NCBI GenBank assembly: GCA_963921425.1
Contig: OY992832.1
Span: 25,881,489 to 25,945,488, forward strand
Direction: 5' to 3'
Origin: Dryas octopetala
Taxonomy: Eukaryota; Streptophyta; Magnoliopsida; Rosales; Rosaceae
Length of the DNA stretch: 64,000 nt
Positions 55,758 to 64,000 of this stretch are shown piece after piece. The notes below the pieces were generated by a model that saw nothing but the letters and a program-made list of their open reading frames with translations, ran no database searches and was not told the DNA's origin. A program made the position numbers and the translations under genes. How positions within the stretch are numbered: position 1 is the stretch's first letter; each line of letters begins with the position of its first letter.

Positions 55758-58700
55758 TGACAGAACCACCCCCGGATTCCACCATGAAACCTGGAGAGGT
55801 CCTGTGGGATCCAAAATTAAGGAAAATCCTATCGAAAATTCGGCAAAACCTCTCCTGAAAATGGACTAACCCAAAAATTATAAAACCTGTAAAACACTTC
55901 TAAAACCAACAACCGTCCCTACCACAACCAAAAAGAGGTCTCAGACCCAACAAATACAAAATAACTTATAATTTAAGTATGGTTATTAGAGCCACTACTT
56001 TTGTTACAAAGAATTCTATATTAAAGTGAAAGGAATTTTTCAAAATGGAAGTGGCGCCTACAGGGTCCGAGTATAGAAATGGACGTTAATGCTTCGACGT
56101 GATTGGCTCGACCTCCACCACCGTTACTACCTGGGGGAAAAGATTAACAAATCGAAAAAAAAAATGAGATAAACTCAGTGAGTGGACAAGTCATGAAAAC
56201 GAAGCACAAAATTTAATTATCTTTTCACAAGAATTAAAATTTAATTAACTCTAAGGCCTCACCTCGCTCTTTGAATTCCCCCAGTTTTAAAATCAATTTA
56301 CAAATCTTTCTAAAAACATCATAAAGCCTTTAAATGTAAAGATTTAACTAACTCGAGTATATTAGAGACTTCAAAATTTCTCACAAAATATATTAGGTAG
56401 TAATATAAATTAAAACCTCAAATGAGAATACTCATAATCAAATAATTAAATCTCACAACTTAAAACTCAATCAAAGTAAGATCACAAGGACTGCATAAAA
56501 TCACATCGTACTAGTACCCGGGGAACTGCTGGTTATACGTGCACGCAGAGCTCATAATACTGGTCATACACCGCCGAGTTATCTCGAGGCGAGTGCAGAG
56601 CAAAATGTTATGCTGGTCATATACCGCCGAGTGGGCAAGTGCAGAGCGAATAGGTAATGGTTGTTATACACCACCAACTAAGCAAGTGTAGAGCAATATA
56701 ATGTTGTTCATACACCGCCGACTAGGCAAGTGTAGAGCCAATGCTGGTCATACATCGCCGAGTCATCTCTAGGCGAGTGCAGAGCAAAATTATACCTACT
56801 GAAGGGGTACTAATAGGACGGTTTAAAACTGCTCATTTTAATATCAAAATCATTTGTGCTCAAACAAGATTTCTGACCGTTCAAAGATCACCTCGTTTCA
56901 AACATCTCTTATAAATCTATATAATTTATGTTAATTGGAACCAATCCGTAAAATCATATTGAATTGGGCCTTTCCGTAATATTCCATTTGCAACATATTT
57001 GACATAAGTAAAAATATAAATATATATATATATGTATATAAATACACCATTGTCCATTTAAATTCATAAAACTCATAACTTAAATCAAACCCATGTCAAA
57101 AGATACTTAAACCATTGAAATTCACTACATATGTTCATAAAGAAAAATGTCTAACTCTCGATCAATATTTCTAAGCTAAAACTCATGATAATCAAAATAA
57201 ATAATAAAAACATAATTTAACAAAAACACATTCAAGATAATAGTCCAATTCAATTTCTATTTCTCAAACAAATTCAAAAACCAATATAAATCAAAACATA
57301 AATTTCATAAAATGTTCATAAAATAAAGTCTACTCACATTTAAGATTCCTAGCTTTGACCCTCCGCCGAATCGTCTCGACCCACGGTCGTCTCGCCTGTA
57401 AATAGAACCATAAAGTATATCATTAGTCTCGACTAAACCACAAATAGAGTGTGGGTACGAACCTAACGTCACACCCCCTTACTTGTACAGCCCAACGATT
57501 AATTTACTTACTCACAAAAATCCCAAAACACTCCCTCCTTCCTCGAAAACTGCTCGGCTCAAACCAACTTCAACCACAACTCCAAAACATGGTCTAAACT
57601 TAAGGAAATCTACGTAAAGCATACCTCGATCGAAAAATTCGTCCTAAGGTGTGAGTTTGGTATCGGCAAAGTCTCAAACTTTTGTCCAAACACCTCTCGG
57701 CTTCTCCAACAACTTCGGACCTAGCCAAGGTCAACCACCAACTTAGAAATCACTCTAAAACATATCTTATTTTCAAGGATTGACAGTGGGGGCTCGAGAC
57801 CGCCACTGGTGCCGCCCAATGTTGTTGTTTTCAAGACCAAAATAGCCAAATAAAACAATTTCATCAAGACCCACTCAACTTCTCAAAGTTAAACATCAAT
57901 TAAAGTTCCTATGATTGAAATCTTTCCAAATAAGCATAAAGAACAGCCCTCAATCCGAAAAACCCAAGCAAATTCTGAAATGGCTTTTCCCCTCAAACTC
58001 AATCTTACCCAAAAGCTCAAAATTAAACAATCTATAAGAAAATGGAAACTCATAGTGGGGAAAGGAAAACCCACCAGAAAATTTTGAGGTTGAGGGTTGT
58101 ACTCTAACGGAAATTGGAGGAGGAGCCAGCGGTCCTGTTGGAGGTTTCCCGAGCAGGGGTCGCGCAGGGGAGTTGGGCTGGCTGGAGGAGAGGCTAGGGA
58201 AGGTGGTCGGCGTCGGGTGGCTATGGTGGCTGGGCCATGTGTGCTTGCAGGGGGTGTGAAGGAGAGAGAGAGAGCAGAGGAGAGAGACAGCGGCAGTCTG
58301 AGATGGTTTCTGGGTGTTTTCGCGTGCACAAAGGTCAGCCGGTGTGGAGAGGGGTCTGGAGGAGTTGGCACCGGCGAGAGGAGCTCGCCGGCGATCTCGG
58401 TTGGTCGGGGTTGGCTGTGCCGGAGAGAGAGAGAGAGAGAAGTGAGTGCGGGAGTCAGAAAGAGAAAGTGAAATAAGAGAGAGATAAAGGGTTTTAGAAA
58501 GGGGGAGAAATTTCTAAATTTAGAAAAAACCCCAAATTCAAAAGTCTAAAATGCCCTCGACTTCACACGTCCACAACTTTTAATCTGTAACTCTGATTGA
58601 CGCATGCTTTGTGTCTACGAACTTGTGGACTCAAGACCTATCCAACGGGCCCACAGTCAAAAACGAAGGCCCACTAATAAGAAAAGTCAATTTTGGGTCA

Positions 58701-58804
58701 AGCCCAATTTAAAAAGAAAAACTAAAAAATTAACCCAAAACTTTTTTATTTCTCAAATAAATTCTTAAAATAATCAAAATAAATCTTGAAAAAAAATACA
58801 AGGT

Positions 58805-58835
<31 letters not shown>

Positions 58836-59035
58836 CTTTTAGCCAATGAGTTTTGAAATATTGTTAAACCAATTGTTAGTGAACACACCAAATAAATTCT
58901 TAAAATATTTCTAAAGTAATTTAATAAAAATTTTCCAAGGTCTTTCAAATTTTGTTTCCTTATAAAATCTCTTAAAATGAATAAAGTTAAATAAAAATTT
59001 TAAATTTCTAAAGAAATTTGGGTCGGGTTGTTACA
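55758..59035 (-). mobile_element. Solo LTR (Ty3/gypsy-like), 3,278 bp, minus orientation
   Basis: TG (55758) to GGGTCGGGTTGTTACA (59035), with the perfect 5-bp duplication CATCA (55753-55757 and 59036-59040). On the minus strand it begins TGTAACAACCCGACCC and its last 130 bases match the end of the LTRs at 24145-27007 with changes, so it is a diverged member of the same family. It splits the protease frame of its host. Frames 57889-58476 are not genes. Confidence 0.88.
56545..56795 (-). repeat. Tandem array of about 40-48 bp inside the solo LTR
   Basis: About five units of the form TGCTGGTCATACACCGCCGA followed by GTG(C/T)AGAGC, in two length classes (with and without a TATCTCGAGGC segment). 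It lies at the same relative place as the 48-bp array of the younger LTRs, but the unit sequence differs. Confidence 0.8.
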
Positions 59036-59536
59036 CATCATCAATCATAGCTCTCTTAATTTCATGCTCCCCTATGCGGCAAGACATGATAAAGACTCCA
59101 GGGTGCTTCTTTTTCATCAGAAGATGGTTGAAAAGATAAGTCTCAATCTCCCTTGGAATGTTGAAACTACGACCTTACTCTCTAACCTTCCTCTCTATAG
59201 CTTCCATCTCCCTCGCTGTGGGTAGAAACTTGGTGACGTCGACTTGAGGCAATGGAGGTATCTCGGACTCACTTGTGTATTCTTCATCCATGCTCGGTTC
59301 CTCTTCCACATCATCATCATCAAAAATTTTGATCACCTCTTTAGTCTTGGTGACTTTGTCTCTTCTTCCCCTTTTAACTTTCTTTGTAGTTTTCAACATT
59401 GCATTGACATCTCAACACCCTTAGGGTTCACAACAGCTTGACTTGGGAGCTTTCCTTGCTCTCTTTGTCCCAAAGTAGTCACAATCTGCCCCACTTGCAC
59501 TACTAGACTAGCGATGGCCTGGAGTTGTTGCTCGGT
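59036..59536 (-). pseudogene. gag/protease junction of the Athila-like element
   Basis: Minus frame 59399-59175 is acidic and Lys-rich (VTKTKEVIKIFDDDDVEEEP). A shifted frame then reads NIPREIETYLFNHLLMKKKH and goes on to the start of the protease active site, ending in Asp-Asp-Gly exactly at the solo LTR border. Confidence 0.65.
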
Positions 59537-60739
59537 TCAATTCATGAACGCATTGGTGCTTTGAGCAAGAGAGGTAGTGCTTTGAGCAATTTGTGCAATT
59601 TTGTCCTCCAAACTTGACTTATCAACATTTGGATGCACATAGGGCTGAGAATTGTTACTCACATTAGCTTGCTGCCCATTGTTATTACTCCACCTAAAAA
59701 CGAGATTATTATTCCAACCACGGTTATAAGTATTCGCAAACGGATCATTCAGTCCTCTTTGGAGGCTTCCAACTTGATTAACTTGCTCTATTGAACTCTC
59801 TTGATCTTGCACACTCATCTTCTCTTGAGTAAAAGTCAAACTTTGCACCATATATACCCTTGATTTCGGCAATTTGCTTCTCAATAGTACTTGGCACGGT
59901 TGTAACTTCATACATACACCTCTTTGGTGCTCCTCTTGCATGATTGAAGTTCTATTGTTGAGAATTTAAAGCAAGTGACTCAAACAACATCTTTGCTTCA
60001 TCATTGGTTTTTGCCATAAAAGAACCTCTACAAGCCGCATCCACCATAGATTGGTCTTTTTCCAACAATCCTTGATAAAAACAACACACCAAGTACCAAG
60101 GCTCAAGATTATGATGCGGATAAATGTTCAACAACTCATGAAAATGCTCCCAAGTCTCATGGAATTGTTACTCTGCCTTTTGCACAATTCCTAGAATCTC
60201 CTTCCTTGTCTCATTGGTCTTAGCTGCGGGAAAGAACTTCTTCAAGAATTTCTGGACAAATCACCCAAGTAGTGATTGATGCACTAGGAAGAGAAAACAA
60301 CCACTTCTTGGCCTTATCCTTTAATGAGAATAGAAACAACCTGAGACGATATTAATTCTCATCCACCCCTCGATGCTTGGTGGTCCTACATACTCCAGAA
60401 AATTCCTTCAAATGATGAATAGGATCCTCACCATTCAGCCCATGGAAACTCGGCAATAAATGGATTGTACGTACCACTCTTGATCTCAAAGTCGTTTGCC
60501 ACGAGTGCATAACTAATGCATAAGGGTTACGCGGACAGAGATGGAGATGAGTAGTGGCTCAAACGATGGCATGGGTTGGCATTATTCTCATTGTTATCAC
60601 CCATCTCTTCTTTTTCAAAACTACACTCGGATGAACTACGAGGTGATAGACTTCTCGGACGTTTCTTTGATGTTTCAAGAGCTTGTGCTAGGGCTTCCTC
60701 GTACCTTCTTTCAAGATCGGAACTTATAAACAAGTTCAA
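59537..60739 (-). pseudogene. gag of the Athila-like element, broken
   Basis: Minus frames in order: 60739-60527 (N-terminus, ERRYEEALAQALETSKKRPR), then a stop-broken Retrotrans_gag domain (GLNGEDPIHHLKEFSGVCR, LRLFLFSLKDKAKKWLFSL, MVDAACRGSFMAKTNDEAK), then 59941-59537 with the Athila-type Tyr/Asn/Trp segment (NTYNRGWNNNLVFRWSNNNG). Stops lie at about 60350 and 60168 among others. Structural gene of a dead element. Confidence 0.8.
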
Positions 60740-60886
60740 AACACAAATGACACATCCAATATGTAGAAAAGAAACCTAAATAGAAATCAGCATTATTAAA
60801 ACCTAACAAGCAAAAATACACAAAAACAACTTCTCTAACCTAACTCTACTGATAAGTAAAACCAATTCGATGATATTTAGCACCAT

Positions 60887-60904
60887 TCCCCGGCAACGGC
60901 GCCA
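60887..60904 (-). other. Primer-binding site of the Athila-like element
   Basis: On the minus strand TGGCGCCGTTGCCGGGGA starts nine bases after the 5' LTR end. This site is characteristic of Athila-type gypsy elements and fixes the orientation. Confidence 0.85.
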
Positions 60905-60913
60905 AAAACTTAT

Positions 60914-62737
60914 TGTTTTCTTAGAACAAAATGAAATCAATCAATTAAAACATATTACGACTCTAAGTATACTCGCAAGTGCACAAATCGTATTAATAGC
61001 AAATGATGCAAGTACGAGGTCGATCCCACGAGAAATGGTTAAATACACAACAAACCAATTTTAATTATCAACTAGAATACACCAACACACACACACACAC
61101 GTGATTATCTTACAATATTGAGAATCCAAAATCCATTTCAAGCATATAATCTCCTATCACAAACCTTACTAGCAATCAGTTAAACACAACATAAAAAAGT
61201 TTGATTACTAAAAGTTTTGATTATTATATTTTAGTAATAGTTCCTCTATGACATAACTACAAGCTTCCTAAGCTTTGCCCTAATTAGTTAACTACTCCTA
61301 AAGCTTGATTATTCTTAGGATTGTTAGCCATGAAAGAGTCATTATTGTTTTTGGGGAACGTCAAACACATAGAGGGAACATTAAACACATAGAGCATAGA
61401 GTATCTTGATTATCGATCTATATGAACTTCTATAAATTCTAATTATCATGGATAGGTTCTTAGGTTACCCACTTGTTACCAATTGAAATTATCATTCTTT
61501 GATCTTATTTAATTTCATAACTTAAACAAGATGCAATTTCTCTAAGGTGGCCAGTCAAAGGAATCATACAAATAGGATCAATTCTAATAGATAATAGAAT
61601 TTTGTTACATGCAAACATCAAACCAACAACTAGAAGACTGATAGACTCACGATTAATTACATAATTAAAACTTCAATTTTCATCTCAGCATTAAAGAATA
61701 ATCAACTAACTAATCATAATAAACAAATTCAGAAACCAAAGATGCATAATATAAATAAATTCTCAATTCATTGTCAACCAAATAAATTAAACTAACAATT
61801 GAAATAAGAAAAACAAGAGAAAACATTAAATAAACACACAAGGGATTTCGGCACAAAGAAGGAAGCAAAAGAGAGACCACAAGCAAGGACGCTCATGGCT
61901 ATGGTTAGCTAGGGCTTGCAACAAGCTCTCTCTTCTTCCTCTCAATGTTGAAATTCTCTCTCTCTCTCTAATATTCTGAAATTGTAAAGTTGTCAGCTCT
62001 CAAAAGTCCGCCTATTGTGAGAGAATGAGGGTCCTTATATAGAGTCAGGAAGTGGAGAGTTCAAAACCAACTAGGAAAAACATTTTCCTTGTCCCTTAAG
62101 CAATGAGATTTGTGGCAATGCTTAGGGTTTCCCCTTGGGCTTGCGGCATAACTTAAGCCCACTCTCCTATGTGCCAATTTCTCTAGGGCTTCATGTAGTC
62201 CATGTGCATGCTCCGTAGGCCAAATCTTCAATACTTGCTTGTATGGAGGCCCAATAACTTGTGGAAGCTTCTAAAACCATTGACCATATGAGTTGACTTT
62301 GACCAACTTCTCCTAGTCCACCTAGGATTCCTTGTAGAAGTAAGATTTCTAGTCCAACATGGATTTCACTTTTACCATTTTTCCCATCATGATTCGCAAT
62401 GAAGTTAGGACTCATTTTCCTACTAGGGTTAGGTTTTCCTAGTCTAACAAGGATGTCTCATTTTTGACCTTGGACAATCATGATTTCTTTTTCTTCAAGC
62501 TTGATCTTTCCTTGTGTGACTAGGAATCCTCATTCGACTAATATTACAGTTTTTCCTGGTTTGACCAGGATTTCTCTTCTTTTCCTATTTTGACTAAGAA
62601 ATGTCCTAAAACGACTCTTTTAGCTTCTTATTCCATCTTTGTTTCATTTAACCTACAAAACACTAAAACAACCTCAAACACACAAAAATGTTGAGTTCTA
62701 GCACTCTAAATTAGAGAGTTAGTAACATAAAATGTCA
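60914..62737 (-). repeat. 5' LTR of the Athila-like element (1,824 bp)
   Basis: + strand TGTTTTCTTAGAACAAAATG to AACATAAAATGTCA; on the minus strand it starts TGACATTTTATG. Direct repeat of 37830-39673. It has a short duplication (CAAACACATAGAG and AAACACATAGAGC near 61360-61395) not seen in the other copy. Confidence 0.85.
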
Positions 62738-63507
62738 TGAAGACTAGGAAACCTAGTCCTTGCCACACACTCCTAGGTTTCCCTTGCCTTAAAGCAACTC
62801 TCAACCAATCAGAAACACTCTCTCACCCCTATATAAATCCCCTCACCCTCACCCTCACCCTCTAATTCTCAACATCACCAATTCCCATTGAGAATTCAGA
62901 AATTAGAGAAAGGAGAGAGTGAAGTGAGAAGAAGAGAGAGAGAAGTCGAGAAGGGAGAGAGAAGAGGAAAAAGCAACCGAGCCTTGAGCTGCCGTCCGAG
63001 CTTCCACTTTCGATCGACCTCCTTGCTCCGCCACTGTTGCCTTTGTTATCCGGCCACCCTAGTTGCTACCGCCGATCTCCCTTCGTGATTTTTTTGGTTT
63101 TTCTTGTACTCCAACTCTCAATTATTTATACAAGTTGGTTATTTGATCTTAGTATTACAATGTTTAGCATGATTTTCTTGTTGGTTATGGATCAATTACC
63201 TTACGTAATATGAAATAGTTAAGAATCTCATTGCCATGCTAGAACTAGGATAAAACCTTAATTTAAAGTATTCATAAACCCTAGAAGCAAGTGATTGTTT
63301 GATGCCTATATTAAATTCTTAATCTCTGGTTTAAAGATATGTTAGTTTGTTTAATCTCTAGTATTGATCATCTTAGTGTTTTATGCATCTAGTTAATGTT
63401 ATGGATCTGTGTGAAATAATCAAAGACACTAAAACCACAAGTAGCAAATGAATCAACGAGTTCAAGGGATTAGGTTTTGTAAGCTTAGGGGATTCGCCTA
63501 GAGTTTG
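62738..63507 (+). promoter_or_regulatory. Promoter-like spacer (CCAAT and TATA boxes)
   Basis: CCAAT at 62805-62809, TATAAA at 62832-62837, then three CACCCT units (about 62843-62862) and a GA-rich leader. The 66-codon frame at 62888-63088 has no domain. It may be the start of a host gene or the U3/R part of another LTR; I cannot decide. Confidence 0.4.
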
Positions 63508-63955
63508 TGTGAGACCCCAAAAATTTATTTTCGCATTTTATATGAGTTATGTTTTTCAGAGATTGATTGTAATTTATGTTTGAAGTGTTGGGATATTTAT
63601 GTGTAAATCATGGAGATGAAAAGTTGGTTTTGAGTCCGTATGAAATTAGTATTCGTTACAATGAGTCTGTAGTATTTTTCAAAGTCCGAATGTATTTTTG
63701 ACCAATTGTTGAAGTTGGAAGGGTGTAGAAAAGTAGGATTAAATGAGGTGGTTGGATCACAACCGTTGATCATAGGATTGATCCAATGGATGAGAAGGAC
63801 CTAGCCATCACAGACATTTTCTACAGGTTTTATAAATTTGGGTTAGTTCATTTTCAGCGGAGGTCCTGCCAAATTTTTGGTAAGATTTCTCTTGACTTTA
63901 GATCTCACAGGACCACTCCGGGTTCTCAAGGTGAAATTCAGGGACGGTCTTGTCA
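63508..63955 (+). repeat. 5' LTR (448 bp) of a gypsy element leaving the window
   Basis: Starts TGTGAGACCCC and ends GGACGGTCTTGTCA. Its last 120 bases (GGTTAGTTCATTTTCAG onward) are related to the ends of the LTRs at 24145-27007. It is short for this family, so probably internally deleted. The rest of the element lies beyond 64000. Confidence 0.75.
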
Positions 63956-63958
63956 ACT

Positions 63959-63970
63959 TAGTATCAGAGC
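63959..63970 (+). other. Primer-binding site after the 448-bp LTR
   Basis: TAGTATCAGAGC differs by one base from the usual TGGTATCAGAGC initiator tRNA-Met site and is three bases from the LTR end. Confidence 0.75.
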
Positions 63971-64000
63971 TTTAGGTTTCAGATTTCTTGACTTTGCACT

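Larger units (their letters stand above)
37830..62737 (-). mobile_element. Old Athila-like gag/protease element hosting three insertions
   Basis: Two long direct repeats, 37830-39673 and 60914-62737, are its LTRs. The right one is the 5' LTR because the primer-binding site follows it on the minus strand. The element's own interior is 39674-39866, 51512-52860, 54851-55757 and 59041-60913. It encodes gag and a protease fragment but no reverse transcriptase or integrase. Without the inserts it would be about 8.0 kb. Inserted later are a Tat-type element and two solo LTRs. LTRs differ at many sites and no target duplication was found, so it is the oldest layer. Confidence 0.8.

Noticed and set aside
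57889..58476. Overlapping 124- and 160-codon frames on opposite strands
   Set aside because: They fall in the G/C-rich and GA-rich part of a solo LTR and have no domain.

Overview
The window is nuclear DNA of a dicot plant, probably a woody rosid; the species cannot be told from the sequence. The evidence is A+T-rich spacers, GT-AG introns, a plant homeodomain gene and plant-type transposable elements (Ty3/gypsy Tat- and Athila-like elements, MULE, hAT, LINE, MITEs). About three quarters of the 64 kb is mobile DNA. One ordinary host gene is visible, on the + strand at 3075-13150: an eight-exon homeodomain protein gene of about 512 codons. Its introns carry LINE fragments and a foldback element.

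Layout. 1-3074: intergenic, with a MITE (2165-2596, perfect 9-bp target duplication) and two weaker foldback candidates. 3075-13150: the homeodomain gene. 13800-14555: foldback element. 15118-18234: solo LTR (target duplication CTTTA). 18421-20143: non-autonomous hAT-type foldback element with tRNA-like boxes in its arms. 20408-33221: complete Mutator-like element (MULE) with 227-bp terminal inverted repeats (TIRs) and a 9-bp target duplication. It carries a small GRF-zinc-finger gene (+) convergent with a MURA-type transposase gene (-). The transposase gene is split by a very young LTR retrotransposon (24145-31296; two 2,863-bp LTRs, 5-bp duplication GTATT). 33231-37829: spacer with GA and CT microsatellites, a hairpin and a MITE. 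37830-62737: an old Athila-like gag/protease-only element on the - strand. It hosts three later insertions: a Tat-type gypsy element (39867-51506) and two solo LTRs (52861-54845 and 55758-59035). 62738-64000: promoter-like spacer, then the 5' LTR and primer-binding site of another element that runs out of the window.

How the parts work together. The MULE is the most interesting unit. With the retrotransposon and one target copy left out of the count, the transposase gene model is 984 codons with no break, so the element was probably competent until very recently. Its two convergent genes, each reading inward from a TIR, resemble the mudrA/mudrB layout of maize MuDR, but here the second gene encodes a GRF zinc finger. 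The Tat element has reverse transcriptase, two RNase H domains and integrase, all broken by stops. It also carries a spliced antisense gene in its 3' region, with a Transposase_28-like segment and a C-terminal coiled coil. All domain names come from motif recognition by eye; no search was run.
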